Assembly: GCF_013368755.1 (NCBI RefSeq)
Contig: NC_049563.1
Span: 62,001 to 126,000, forward strand
Length of the DNA stretch: 64,000 nucleotides
Direction of reading: 5' to 3'
Source of the DNA: Talaromyces rugulosus
Lineage: Eukaryota; Ascomycota; Eurotiomycetes; Eurotiales; Trichocomaceae
Shown here: one piece after another, positions 1 through 11,510 of the stretch
How positions within the stretch are numbered: position 1 is the first letter of the stretch
Layout: the number at the start of each line of letters is the position of its first letter
Notes under the pieces: model-generated
What the model was told of the DNA's origin: nothing
What the model saw: the letters and a program-made list of their open reading frames with translations, nothing else
Database searches by the model: none
Position numbers and translations under genes: made by a program

Positions 1-1228
1 CGGTTCCATAGTACGAGTCGACGAAGCTCGTGAAGAAGGCCTTGTAGATGTCTCGTATCTCCTTAGCATCTTCGTAGAATGGAAACGACTTGAAAAGTGA
101 CTCTCCATTGTCGTCGATTAGACCACGGGCCTTGAGGTCGTTCTCGAGATATCCGCCCTGGAAGCGACCATCAATTGGCCAACGATCGGTGACAAAATCG
201 CGGCAGCCAAACTGGCTGTAGACCATGAGTTGGTCCCAGTGGCCGCCCGGGTTGAAGCAGAGCTCCTCACCGACGATGCGGGACGAGTATCCTTGGAGCA
301 TGAGGCGCTCGAGAATGAGCATGATTGGGTGGTTCTCGGAGAGTGTGTGGAGGGCGGCCTGGTGGACTGACTCGGTGACATCGTGAGAGATGACAAGGTG
401 AAGCATCTGGGCGTGGAACATGTCGTTGGCGTTAAACATCATCTTAGCGAGCAGCCAGTCATTAGCCGAGTCGAGTGGCGTGTAGGTCAGATCCGCGTCG
501 ACATTTGTGCGGATTGCCAGAGGCAGGAAGTCGCCCGATTTGGAATCAATGTAGAAGTAGGCGCTGCAGGCGACAGGGTAACGCTGGACTACAGTGGCAA
601 GCTTGTAGTCTTTCTGGTACGAGTGGTCGACGATGAACAGCTTGCTGGAGTCGCGCAGGGACTCGAGTGTAGCGTTCATACCGACAATCTTGGCCGTGAG
701 GTCGTTGTCCAGAGGGAAGGGGAGATCCTCCTCAGGCAGGACGCGGCGGACAGCATAGGGATGTTCGCTCAGGCGCTCCATGGAGAATAGGAGGTCCTGG
801 GTGGCATTGGTGATTATGCCGGGGGTGACGCCGCGGGGGTTGGAGTTTATAAGCTGGCCATCGTAGAGGACCTTCTCGTAGTCCTGCCATGTCTTGAGAC
901 CACCGTTGGCCTTAATAGCGGCACCCACGGCCTCTGTGTCGTTTGCAATGAGGCTGTCAATCTCCTTGCGGTCGATACTCCAGGTATCGTAGTCGGATTT
1001 CGAGCGGGCGTTTCCAAGGGTGCCATTGGGGAAGGGCGCCGCCTCGCCGATGAGGGAGGGACCGTAGATGAAGCCGGCGTTACGGGCAGAGATGCCAGCG
1101 GCGCGCTGCTTGGGGTTGGGGTCGTTTTGGGGGATACAGGCAGTATTGGATGCATTGGAGTGCATGGTGGGAGCGGCTATGACACCAGCAGCGAGGGCAA
1201 CAACGGCCAAGCAGGCCGGGGACTTCAT
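1..1228 (-). CDS. Secreted lipoxygenase, fungal manganese type (5' part, truncated by window edge)
   Basis: The reading frame runs without a stop from an ATG at 1228 down to base 1, giving about 409 residues with no intron seen. It opens with a signal-peptide-like segment (MKSPACLAVVALAAGVIAA). Residues about 258-300 carry the lipoxygenase iron/manganese helix signature: W-x2-AK, then His272-x4-His277, then His282, followed by ENHPI. Lipoxygenases insert dioxygen into polyunsaturated fatty acids; the secreted fungal branch with this layout is known to use manganese. The second metal-ligand cluster and the C-terminal ligand lie outside the window, so completeness cannot be judged. Several N-x-S/T sites fit a glycosylated secreted protein. 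The gene is isolated, with a gene-free stretch upstream of it. Family assignment is firm; the manganese preference is inferred from the family. Confidence 0.88.
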   Translation of the reverse strand, partial: MKSPACLAVVALAAGVIAAPTMHSNASNTACIPQNDPNPKQRAAGISARNAGFIYGPSLIGEAAPFPNGTLGNARSKSDYDTWSIDRKEIDSLIANDTEAVGAAIKANGGLKTWQDYEKVLYDGQLINSNPRGVTPGIITNATQDLLFSMERLSEHPYAVRRVLPEEDLPFPLDNDLTAKIVGMNATLESLRDSSKLFIVDHSYQKDYKLATVVQRYPVACSAYFYIDSKSGDFLPLAIRTNVDADLTYTPLDSANDWLLAKMMFNANDMFHAQMLHLVISHDVTESVHQAALHTLSENHPIMLILERLMLQGYSSRIVGEELCFNPGGHWDQLMVYSQFGCRDFVTDRWPIDGRFQGGYLENDLKARGLIDDNGESLFKSFPFYEDAKEIRDIYKAFFTSFVDSYYGT

Positions 1229-1820
1229 GATAAAGATGTTATAAATAATCTAGCGAAGGAACAAAGTGAGAACAAAAAAAAGAGCGACGTGAAGAGTATG
1301 AATAAGAAATAAAGGGTGGAGCGGTAAGATGATGGCAAATTGACAACATTGAATGGAGGCTGGCTTTTATAAAGCCCATCAGGAGATGACATTATTATGT
1401 ACTCCGCATTATGGCCCTCGGATGGATCGACGACAACGTTCTAGAATTTTTTTCTCCTCATATCTCCACTATATGCTTCCATGGAAGTTTACAGTCTATC
1501 TATTGGACAGGCTTCCATATTATTGGTATGTCGTAGCAAGAGGTGGTATTTTCAGCCCCTTGGATGGTCCGGAAAGCCCGATGTGCACATGTGGAGTCGC
1601 CGTTGTTAGAGAAAAATCCAAATATAAGAAATCATTATTAGTAAGGACCGTATATAAAGATTTGAAGATCTAATGAATTGTTGTTATTTTATATATATAT
1701 ATATATTTACCATATTAATTTTTAATCTTACTGAAATAATTTTTGTTTTTTATAAATGGAATTTTTCTCATCGCTGCGTAAGCTAGCTCGTCTAGAATTT
1801 GTCGCCAAAATATAACCAAA

Positions 1821-2173
1821 GGGGATTTATACGCTCACCCCCCTTTTTTGACATTGTGACGCGCCTCTAACCTGATCCGGCCGTAGATATGAAATCAGAT
1901 TTCCTAGTAAATTCTTAGTGTTTTTGATTCTTAGCCTCGAATGTACACCTTATCCTCATATTTAGGGTTATGGGGTTGGAAAGGATTCGGGTTTGGGTTT
2001 GGTTAGAGGGTTAAGGTGAGAGGGGATTGAGATTCTTTAGAATGACTAAAATAATGTTATAAATCGATGATTTTTACATATTAGGAATTGAGAATCAAAA
2101 CAGCTAAGAATTTACTAGGAAATTGATTTCTGGCCCACGACAGGTTGGGTTGCGGATGAGCGTATAAATCCCC
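1821..2173. mobile_element. MITE-like non-autonomous inverted-repeat element
   Basis: Two nested pairs of inverted repeats flank a non-coding core. The outer pair is an exact 17-mer, GGGGATTTATACGCTCA at 1821-1837 and its reverse complement at 2157-2173. The inner pair is long and imperfect: 1891-1933 against 2091-2130, including an exact 18-bp match (1901-1918 against 2104-2121). The arms keep similar spacing, so the whole unit could fold into one long imperfect hairpin. No transposase frame lies inside. This is the architecture of a miniature inverted-repeat transposable element. Exact termini and target-site duplication could not be fixed; weak similarity extends outward to about 1792 and 2195. 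Confidence 0.6.
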
Positions 2174-3260
2174 ACAGCTAAAATGCTAGAATCCCCACCA
2201 AAGGGGCTCTTTTTGTGTGGTGGTAATTTTCGGTCCATACAACCCTTGGCAAGTTTTCACTATTCTAGAATAGGAATAGTAGGATTCGATGAATATAACG
2301 GTACGACACCGCAGCAGAAACTATTTGTTAGGAATTCCTTAGGTGTGTTCGATAGCTCTTGTGAATTATATTATCAGGTATCTAAGAGTAGGATAGCATA
2401 TATCTCTCCGCCGCCTCTATCACCTGTGTAGATGTCGAATCTCTTCATTCGTCCACAAATCTGCTATCCGCAGCCGCATTAGCCATGCGATTAACCGAGA
2501 GCTAGTCCGCAATGTTCACGATCTAATTCACCTCAGACCTAATAGCGACCCATTCAGCGCGGATTCAGGTTATATGATGATCCAGCCGATAAGACCATAT
2601 AGCAATGCGTAGTTGACAATATGCCACCAGTAAATGAGGAAGACAGAGGCATTGCCGGCAGTCTTATGCTCTCTAAAATTAGTAACATATCAACGAGACC
2701 GGCAACAATTGCGAGCGTGATATTCATAAGTGAAAAGCAACACCGAGCATAAATACAATGCACTAAGCTAGTATCGAGTGCTATTATTGCATATGACGGG
2801 CCGTGTGCATGAATTCCTGGTGACGAGAGACTCGCCTTCCTAGAATGTGTATCCGCTAGTGGACTACTGCTCAAAGCTCCGACCATCGCTCCCAGCTCTG
2901 AATGAGGAGACAATTCCCATTGCAATTGTGATCGTTTTCCTGGTGGACTTCTTACCCAGGATCCCAGTGACAAGGCCTTCTAGAGAGGGGTCATATTCTC
3001 TATCACGTCCATGGCAATTCCCGGGAGACCCTGTGTCTTTTAAACATAGCATATAACGCAATCTGACAGACGGCGACACGACATCGTAAACTGATTGACG
3101 TTGCCTCTTGGACTTGGGCCCGGGGTGCAGAACTAACCGAGTGGTCGGTCGGAGAAACAGGTACATAACCCATAGACAGACAAAGGAGGATGCTTAACTT
3201 GTTATTCAAGTCGTTTTTCACGAGATCGACGCCTCAAAGAATAATGACCTTTCGTTGTGT

Positions 3261-3340
3261 TTGACCATATAATCGTCTAAAATTCCCGAAACGGAGTTAG
3301 TTGACCATGCAATGATCGCAATAAAATTCCTGAAACGGAA
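3261..3340. repeat. Imperfect tandem duplication of about 38 bp
   Basis: TTGACCAT...AAAATTCCCGAAACGGA at 3261-3296 recurs with substitutions and a short insertion at 3301-3340. No coding function is seen. Confidence 0.6.
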
Positions 3341-4043
3341 TGGCTGCCGAATCGCGTCCCCTCACATTCAAGTCCTATGATGTGGGGATAAAGTCAAAAT
3401 ACAAACGGGTTGTACATACGTAGTTTAGGAGTTAACATAATGCTTCTAAGTATTTGATAATTTCAAGAAGGTGTAGACCGAAAGAATCAGGAGAAGACAT
3501 AAAGAGGAGAATATATGTGATCTTACATGTATGACGCGAAATACGTGTGTGGATGCATGTGATGAATATACATCATTGGTGTCCCGAGTCAACATCAATT
3601 GCACAGGACACAAAGGAGCGCAATTCATAGCCTGCATTGTTTTCCACTTTAACAAGACCAACACTAGACATCAGTATAATCTTGATCCAAATTCTTTCGG
3701 TCGACTAAGGTTTATGCTAAGAATTTTCCATAGTATTATATAAATCCGTGGCAACATTGACATCAAACTACATTGAAGAGCTTGGATCATGACCAAATTG
3801 GGAATTCCGTCCGAGGATATGAGGTATTTACCAACATGTATACAAAATTCCTACTGTTATTAACATAACCAGCCATATCCTCACAGCAATAGGTAAAAGA
3901 CGAAATAAGTTGGGACACTGAATCACGTTGCGTATCTGGTGACATATAGACTGTATTGATACCATCCAACGGCTGAAAAATCCACCTGGGTCTACGAGGA
4001 AGAAGTAGTTAGGCAACGCAAAGGTAACAATAGTCCATACAGC

Positions 4044-5094
4044 TCAACCATGTGATGTGCAGTCATTATTAAAAAACGGGTCCTCTCCTCTTTCTTTCCG
4101 CCACCGATTCGTCGCCTCTAATACCCCCGGTAATCCCTTAAATAACCAGCCCCATTTCCTCAGAAACCCTTCTGACATCTCCCACCCAGTGATATCCCAG
4201 GGCGGCGACCATGCAACAATCCCTCGTCTCTCGATCTCATCGTCGGCAAAGCCCTCGTACAGACCGCCGATGCAGTCAGCCCACAGCTCGTCCTCATCAA
4301 AAGTGCCGGCGCCCTGGATTAGGCGGTCTCGTCCCTCAGGACTCGGAAACAGGTCGATCCAGTCGCCATGTGGAGCCGTTTGTTGAAGAGTGGTGGGTAG
4401 AAGTTTTGGGGGGAAGAGCTCAGGCATAGTAGGGTAGGGAAGGACGTGAATAATTTCGTCATCACAGTCTAGGGGCGTGACGAGGATGCCCGAGATTAGA
4501 GTGCGGTTAACGGCCAAGGCGCGAAGGGCGTTGAATTGAAGGAGTGTGATGAGGTGGTCTGGACAGAGAGGGAAGATAAAGTTGAACTGCTCTTTTACAG
4601 ACTTATTCGGTAGCAAGGGGTTTCTCGGGTTGTACAATTGCTTTATACGGGATTTTGGGACAACGGAGACGGATTGCTGCTCAATGTCCCAGTATTTAAC
4701 TAGCACTTCTGAATTGACCTGTGTCCCGGTTGCGGCAATGGATGCTTCGGCTTCCTTTGCCAGAGCTTTACGTTTTCCTACTGGACTGTTAGTTTGGGTA
4801 ATTGGGTACCCCGTGATCGAATAGATCCTGACTCCTGATTGAGATCAAGAAGGAATCAAGGCCATACTACTTACGGTATGCCCTTGTGTTAAGCCTAGTT
4901 TGTGCTCGTCTGCGTGCTGCGGCATCCCTAGTCCCTGTCCAGTCGTCATCCATGCTTATAGCCTGTACGAGGTGAGCAAATCATGTCGTCTTGGTGATTG
5001 AAGGTAGCCTGGTACGTACCTCGGCCAACTGTGGCATCGATACGATGCGGATGCTTGGTGCTGCTGAATTGTTAGGCTGATGTATACCACTCAT
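4044..5094 (-). CDS. bZIP-type transcription factor with DUF3425 C-terminal domain
   Basis: Three exons are proposed: 5094-5020, 4962-4875 and 4780-4044 (299 residues). Phases agree at both junctions, and introns end in CAG. Residues about 30-60 form a basic region of the DUF3425 bZIP type (DDDWTGTRDAAARRRAQTR then LNTRAYLGKRK). The C-terminal 200 residues carry the DUF3425 (PF11905) pattern: a WIDLFPSP segment, then a DEDELW acidic turn, then WEMSEGFLRKWGWLFKG. Such proteins are nuclear DNA-binding regulators in filamentous fungi, often near secondary-metabolism or stress genes. The leucine zipper is short, and the intron-2 acceptor replaces the usual R/Q after RAY with LG; a slightly different acceptor would introduce a stop. 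The gene is divergent from the SDR gene at 5695. Confidence 0.82.
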
Positions 5095-5694
5095 TATGTT
5101 AGAATAACAAAATTGGTGGGAATGGCGCAAGTTCTTCGAGCCGGCTAAGGAGGTTTATCATTGAGATAGGAACCTGCTCACAATAACGAGGCCAACACTC
5201 GGGAACGGCGGAACTACTTTTCCACACCTGAGGCGCAACACACGAGGGCTGAACAATTGAACGACATCATTGGCCTCTATCATAATGTCTAACCTCATGA
5301 GTTATAGCGTCATGCAAACTGCTCACGTGTGGGGCCAGTGCATCAGCATCAGCCAAAGCACCACTTGATTGGCATTATGATTCCTCTAGTGCCTGATTTG
5401 GAAAGATTCGGCTGTGAACCCCACGCTTTAGCTCACTTTCAATATTTCTATTGGCTGGTCTCTTCATTTCTAAGCTGAATGTGATATCAGGATATGCAGC
5501 TTGCTCACCATGTTTGATATTAAAATTGCCTCCAATATGTAAGTATGTCTAGTATTGTTCAACAAGGGCAATATAAAGGTCGTAGAAACCCCTTAATATT
5601 GACACACCTTTGTGCATCATTAAAAATAAACCATCCAATTGTCCGCTCCTTAGTATTTCGTTTTCGCAGATTGAGTATAGAACTCGTTCTGAAC
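5095..5694. promoter_or_regulatory. Divergent promoter between bZIP and SDR genes
   Basis: This 600-bp spacer separates two genes reading outward and must hold both promoters. A CACGTG core (an E-box/bZIP-type palindrome) sits at about 5324-5329. No other element was singled out. Confidence 0.5.
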
Positions 5695-6718
5695 ATGACT
5701 TTCCATCCCGATACTCTCCCCGATCTCAAGGGCAAAGTATTTATAGTCACAGGTGGGAATTCGGGCATGTAAGTTTCCTTTCTACTCTCTCATCACGAAG
5801 CCCGAATGGCTGATCTCACCAATCCACAGAGGCTACTACAGCGTAGCTCACTTAGCAGGACACGGCGCCCACGTTTATATGTGTGTCCGATCTTTGGAAA
5901 AGGGCACAGCAGCCATAGCCAACATCAAGGAAATCCACCCCTCAGCCCATGTTGATCTCCTACACATGGACCTCATGGACCTCACCAGTGTGGTCGTGGC
6001 CGCGAAGCACTTCCTCGCCCGCGAAGCAGCCCTGCACGGCCTGATCAACAACGCAGGTATCATGGCGACACCCTTTGAAATGACCAAAAATGGCCACGAG
6101 TCTCAGTGGCAGACGAACTACCTCGCGCACTGGGTTCTGACAGAGCGCTTGCTTCCTCTGATGCTGCAGACTGCCAAGACGCTTCCATCCGGCAGCGTGC
6201 GCATCGTCAACCTTACGTCGTCCGGCCACTTGAGCGCACCCAAGAGTGGCATTGATTTTAAGGATACATCACTCAAAAATAGCAGTCCGTGGCTGAGGTA
6301 CGGACAGAGTAAGCTCGCCAACATTCTATACACCAAGACCTTGCACAAGACGTACGGCCCAGGCTCTCTCAATGCGCAGAACGGGGAAGGGGAGATCTGG
6401 GTTTCGGCCGTGCACCCAGGCTTGGTTGAGACGAGCCTTGCCACGTCGGTGGTGGAATCGAGGTCCGGCATAATGTACATTCTTTCAGCCTTGCGCATGT
6501 TTGGACTGATATGGTCCGCCGATAAAGGGTCGTGGACCAGTTTGTTCTGTGCGGCAAGTCGGGATATGAAGCCGGAGCAGTGCGGTACATACTTGGAAAT
6601 TTTCCAGCGGTTTGGGGAACCGAGATGGCAGAGCGGTGCAGCGAAGGATGAGATACTGGCCGAGAGACTGGAAGAATGGACTGGGGACGTGATGAGGAAG
6701 CAAGGGTGGGCTCTATAA
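5695..6718 (+). CDS. Short-chain dehydrogenase/reductase (retinol-dehydrogenase-like)
   Basis: Two exons, 5695-5768 and 5830-6718, give 320 residues. The junction recreates the cofactor motif TGGNSGIG across the intron, which fixes the splice sites. Further SDR hallmarks are NNAG in the fourth strand and the catalytic Y-G-Q-S-K pair (YGQSKLANILY), followed by the HPGLVET segment typical of fungal NAD(P)-dependent members near WW-domain oxidoreductase and retinol dehydrogenase. It should be a cytosolic NAD(P)(H) oxidoreductase acting on an alcohol or carbonyl; the substrate is unknown. The bZIP/DUF3425 regulator reads divergently from a 600-bp shared promoter and may control it. Confidence 0.9.
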
Positions 6719-7279
6719 TGGCATGCTGATTTTCGGTCTTTTTTCTTTTTCTTTTTCCTCTTTCATTATGTTGAAATATCATCAAGGAACTTGTACACAA
6801 AAAATAAAGACCCTCAGACGAATAGTCAATAGGACCCAATATTAGTAGTCTCTCAAGCGGGTACAAGCTGCTGCCTTTGAATATGCTCTATTCCAGGGCC
6901 TAGACCTCCCCCCTCCCCAAAACACATCCGAAGTGAACTAATTATTAACCTTTTACAGTTTTATTTTAATGTTTTAACAGGAAGCTGGAAGACCAGTAAT
7001 GTAGTCTAGAATTCTCACTCTAGGTCTTGTACGGCCTTGATCAATGCGGGCTAGTGGGGCGGCACCGGGACGCAGCGGTTCTCTCATTTTCCGATGTGCG
7101 GAGACATTATTGTCTTATCTGTTCAATGCTGGACCACGCATGAAGCACCGAAGACTAAGCCCCCTTTATGTGTGACACCCAGCAACCGTTGAAAGGACTG
7201 CCGTATGTTGAACCCTCGTGATTTTCCCTGTCGGCCTTGTTCGTATGGTATATACGGTTGGTCCCAATAAATCGTTCGC
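6719..7279. other. Intergenic region
   Basis: It holds the 3' end of the SDR transcript (pyrimidine-rich tract near 6735-6765 and an AATAAA-like signal near 6805) and the promoter of the Zn2Cys6 gene. No further feature was identified. Confidence 0.4.
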
Positions 7280-9273
7280 ATGGCGTCTCAAAGGAGCTCT
7301 TTACGGACTCGCCACAGAGGTGCTTGTACGAATTGTCGCCAAATGAAGGTATGATTCTTTCCATTGATATTCATAGGCTGTGATACACCGGCTAAATTTT
7401 CAACTAGCTTAGATGTGACGGATTGGAGCGGTTGCCGGCACCCTGCTCTCGATGTGAATCAACCGGGAAGAATTGTGTGATAGATCGGAGCTTTCGACGC
7501 GTATCTCGTAGAGAGTAAGTATTACCTAAATGTCTATTTTAAACATAACAGTCTGAATGGGAAATAATTGAATGAAACAGTCGGCTTGATGAGCTAGAAA
7601 AGGACCTTCGTGCACTACAAGCAGGTGTTGAAAAACCTGCCAACCTCAACAACCAGTCTATTTCATCTGGGAATATAGAAGAGATCCTACCCACCAGCGA
7701 TCAAGCTTCTACGCCACTAATTGACTCCGGTGAAAAGATTGACTTACCAGACTCACACGCTCTCTTGTCTCGATATCGGTCCGTCCTACTTCCTCATCGC
7801 TTAGAGGATATAGAACTTCAGCCCCAAGAAATAATTAAGCATGTAATATTGTTCTATCGGCATTATCATGAACACTTCCCGATACTTCCGGATATCCATT
7901 ATTTACTTCAGAATATACAGACCAGTCCGTTGCTGGTCTGGGTGATTGTGGCCATCACGTCCGCTCGACGCCCACTGGAGCAATACTTACGGGTTAAACT
8001 CATTGAGCCTATGAAACGCCTGGCTGGAGCCTCCATAATGGGAAGTGATTCTCCGTCCATATTCTTGGTTCAAGCATTGTTATTGCTTTGCAACTGGCCG
8101 ATGCCTTTCAAAGCAACAATCACCGATCCATCTTGGACGTATTGCGGAGCTGCCGTGAGCATAGCTCTGCGAATCGGCCTTCACAAACCCGCTTTCCAAG
8201 TCGACTTTATGTACGGATTTAGAGGCGATGAAGACGGGATTGCCTTGCGGACTAGATCATGGGTGGCCTGCTTCATTATGCAACACAGAGTAAGTATCAT
8301 ACTTGGCCTTCCTACAATGATTAAGCTTGACCACACCATTCTCGAGAGTATGACAGGTTATTTTCCTCACCTTCCGCAATCTCTACAAAGGATGCTGTTT
8401 CTTACCTACAAGATCCATAACTTCTCGAATCAGCTTGGCCAGTGTGAATCCACCAAATATGGATTTTCGCCAAACCCACTTTCTCTTGTTCAAGGATTCG
8501 AAAAGGATTTGGACCTATTTCAAACAACATTGAAGTCTAGACGCGAAGAAACCGCGCTACTTTCTGCAAAGCTACATCTTTATTCATATCTTCTAAGTCC
8601 ATCGTTGCAGGACCATGACGCTACCGAATCTCTAAAATTAGTTGAGGGGCACCACATAACATACTACGTCGGCCAAGCTTACTCCTGTGCCTCCAGGATT
8701 GTTAATCTCAGTTATGATATGTTTTCGCAGGACCCCGGGATTGAGAGCTTCGAAGGAGTACAGGAAAAGCGTCATTGGAGCGTGGGTTGGACACATGACC
8801 TCATGTACGCAATGATGGTTCTACTTTGGATAGTTAAGCTTTCAGACGTTGAATGCGATATAGATGCGGCGGATTCTATCCTCCGGCAGGGGAGAAATAT
8901 CTACAAACAACTTATGACTATGGATGATGACCACCATTCAAGAGTTTGCGACCTTGTCGATTACATCACCTGCATGGATTTTAACAACCTGAAAGACAGC
9001 CGAACTACATTGAAGCAGACTTTTATCCGGTCCAGAATGAGTGCTAACATTATCTGGAATGTGGTCTACGCTGCTAAGAAGAGATTTTTTGAGCAAAGAC
9101 GAACGCCGGGAGACATCGAGTCAAATTCGATTGATATGGTATGTTTTTCGGCCGATCGCCCTGGCTTGGATGATTTGGAACCAAATACATACACTGGAGA
9201 TTTCGGTAATGATAACATATCATGGATCGACTGGGACTCCTTTTTGCCCACGGACGGTGCAAACATCATCTAA
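7280..9273 (+). CDS. Zn(II)2Cys6 transcription factor, likely regulator of the adjacent cluster
   Basis: Three exons, 7280-7348, 7408-7514 and 7581-9273, give 622 residues. The binuclear zinc cluster is split by intron 1: Cys16, 19, 26, 36, 39 and 46 (C-x2-C-x6-C-x9-C-x2-C-x6-C). A short heptad-like segment (RLDELEKDLRALQAG) follows, as expected for the dimerisation coil. The rest resembles the middle-homology region of fungal Leu3/War1-type regulators, with no recognisable ligand domain. The gene starts the block that continues with a permease, a cyclase-family enzyme and an AtuA-DUF4387 protein, so pathway-specific control is a fair inference. Its stop codon overlaps that of the convergent permease gene. 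Confidence 0.88.
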
Positions 9274-11069
9274 AGCCAGTATCTAAAATCAGGGTGGGCA
9301 TCACACAGTTCCTCAAAGCCCAGGAGTCGCTTTTGCTGGGCTTCTGTGGAAAGCATTAATCGATCCTTCTTCTCGTTCTCCCTCTTGAGATATACCATGA
9401 ATGCTGGAATCGATAATGCGGCCAATGCTGTCGCGGCGAAGCTCAACCCTTTGCCCTTGTAATAATGTGGAGGGTCATTGAATATCTCAGAGGTCAATAG
9501 GGCAAATGCTTGTCCAAAGAGCATTAGAAGTGCAAGTGAGCCAGCTCTGATGTAGCTTTAGCACATTTATATTGAACCAACACATTATCTTGAATGGGTT
9601 AGGAAATTCACCTTTTTGTGTAGCCAATGACATTTGAGTTTTGCCAGGATTGGATTAACACAACTGTTGGGTAAGTACCTGCTCCAATCAGAAATGTTCC
9701 AGCATACGAAAGACCCGTCGATTTGTTCACAATGAGCATAATCCATCCAACAGCTGCAATTCCAAAACAGAGCGCCAGTAGTATTCCTCTCCTTTTCAGT
9801 CTGTCCGAAAGAAAACCAAAGAACAATGTTGAAATCGCAGAACAAGTATAAACGGGTATGGTGAAGAGCTGCGTTTGAAGTGAATCATATCCGAACGATT
9901 TAATGATCAATGGTAGGAAGCTACTAGATGCCGCGAGACTGATGTTCATCATACAGTACACGAATGCTTAAAAGAGGAGTACGTAAGCCATCATTTCCCA
10001 TTGCGCTGGAGGACGCATACGTACTATAATACCAAACCTTCGGGTCCCTCAAAACGAATACCAAATGGGCTGGCGACAGTTTTGAGTTAGGTACGTTAAA
10101 CGCCTCTATAGATCTTCTAATAGCAATCTTCTTTTCCTCCTCGGAGAAAAACCATCGTATCTTCTCTGGAACCGGGGGCAAAATGATTCTGACAACAAAG
10201 GCCATTCCCACAGTAAGAACTCCTTAAAGGCGACTTTAGCAAAGTGGTTGGGGGAGAAATGTATTCAAAGTACCTTCGATGAAAAAGATCCACCTCCAAC
10301 TTCCCCATCCGTGAACGCCGTTCATATGCTTTTCGATTCCATATGCTATCAATCCATTCATAAACCCTGCAATCGCCATCATTGCCATAATTATTGATCC
10401 ACGGCTGGCAAGCTCTTCTCTTTTGTACCAAAATGTCAAGTACAGAGGACCGGCTTGAAGAAATGCTTCGGCAGCGCCTATAAACACTCGGAAAATTGCA
10501 ATATACTTCCAATCTGTAGCTTTGCATAGACTTCAGATGTCGATTCGTAGTCAGCATCCTCTAGTGACATTTTCTACATGCCAAGGTTACACGCACATGG
10601 CAGTCATCGTTCCCCAGGCAATCATGGCCAAAGCAAGCTGGTTTTGGGGTTGGATTTGTCGAATAAATAGTTGTCCCGGAACCTGGAAAACAATGTATCC
10701 AACGAAGAAAAATGCAACGCAATTGCTTAATTGTTGCGGTGTTATAGACAAGGCCTCTGACATCCCAGCAACCGCCGCATTGCTCACATCGGCGCGATCC
10801 TGTTGACAGATTATGTGTAAGTACTCGATTTAAGCCAGATAGGAACCTTATGAGAATCCTACCAATGAGGCAAGAAAATACATGAGAGAAATCATTGGCA
10901 AGGCGAGTAAGTCAATCTTCCGAACGACGCGTTTTTCAGCTCTCGCTTCTCCCGGGGTCAGGGAAATTTGTTCGTTCGCAGGAAGCCCACTAAGCTTTAC
11001 TGTCTCCAGCTCTTCCATCCTTGGGGCAGCATGTTTTTCATGACACGGATTAACTTGTTGATCGGTCAT
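9270..11069 (-). CDS. MFS permease, Dal5-like anion:cation symporter family
   Basis: Six exons (11069-10863, 10799-10597, 10530-10274, 10222-10025, 9966-9612, 9546-9270) join in phase to 498 residues. The start chosen is MTDQQVN; an in-frame ATG further upstream would add an unlikely leader. The protein shows the allantoate-permease order: a charged N-terminus, TM1, then DRADVSNAAVAGM after the first intron (DRxNxxNA in the family), RVFIGAAEAFLQAGPLYL, and FLSDRLKRR in the second half. Family members import small carboxylates such as allantoate, nicotinate, pantothenate or ureidosuccinate at the plasma membrane. Position between a regulator and two catabolic-looking enzymes suggests that it imports the substrate. 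It converges on the regulator with a 4-bp overlap. Confidence 0.88.
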
Positions 11070-11290
11070 ATCTCGATATATCGATCTAAAATCGAGTAAG
11101 TGAGTATGTGGAGTATATGTAAAGAGACCGAATATTCCTAGAACTAATGATGAGGAAAGCTTGGGACTCCTATATTCATTCATCATATTATGTGCTTAAA
11201 TATTTATTCAAAAAAAGGGCGATCCTCATAAATTTCGGGCCTAGCAGATGATTAACAGAAGCTAGAGTCTAAGACCTTGATCGCTTCAAT

Positions 11291-11308
11291 AAGCGATATC
11301 GTTCCGAT
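11291..11308. promoter_or_regulatory. Candidate cluster operator, copy A
   Basis: AAGCGATATCGTTCCGAT lies about 222 bp upstream of the permease ATG. It matches copy B at 13009-13026 in 15 of 18 positions, and all three differences are transitions. It overlaps an inverted repeat, ATCGCTT-CAAT-AAGCGAT. A CCG half-site is present, as expected for a Zn2Cys6 target. Function is inferred. Confidence 0.5.
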
Positions 11309-11510
11309 ACCCTTGCCTCGGCTGGAATACTTCATACGTACGCAGTCAGTTTACTGAATTGATTGCACGGTAGACAGCAGGCTACTGAGTCACCATGACT
11401 TTAAATTTGCAGCACGCCTGGAAGGAAAACCTTAAGATCAACATATGGCGAATTTCTAGGGGTTCTCATAGCGTGTAGCCTCTAGGTGAAAGCTAGGGAC
11501 TACGTAAATG

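Larger units (their letters stand above)
1229..4043. other. Gene-free stretch with transposon-like debris
   Basis: No convincing gene is visible. The stretch holds an AT microsatellite near 1690-1710, the inverted-repeat element at 1821-2173, and an imperfect direct repeat at 3261-3340. Minus-strand frames between about 2550 and 3170 contain hydrophobic stretches, but in different frames and without a usable start or splice pattern, so any former membrane-protein gene there is decayed. The first few hundred bases should contain the lipoxygenase promoter. Confidence 0.5.

Noticed and set aside
847..1155. Minus-strand 102-codon frame rich in Ser/Pro/Thr
   Set aside because: It is an out-of-frame shadow of the lipoxygenase gene, whose own frame shows the signal peptide and metal-site helix.
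1971..2030. TTAGGG-like and GGGTTTGGGTTTGG sequence suggesting a telomere or interstitial telomere repeat
   Set aside because: Only isolated TTAGGG units are present, without tandem arrays; they lie in the core of the MITE-like element.
2550..3220. Hydrophobic minus-strand frames suggesting a membrane-protein gene
   Set aside because: The hydrophobic pieces are in different frames, no splice pattern joins them, and no family was recognised.
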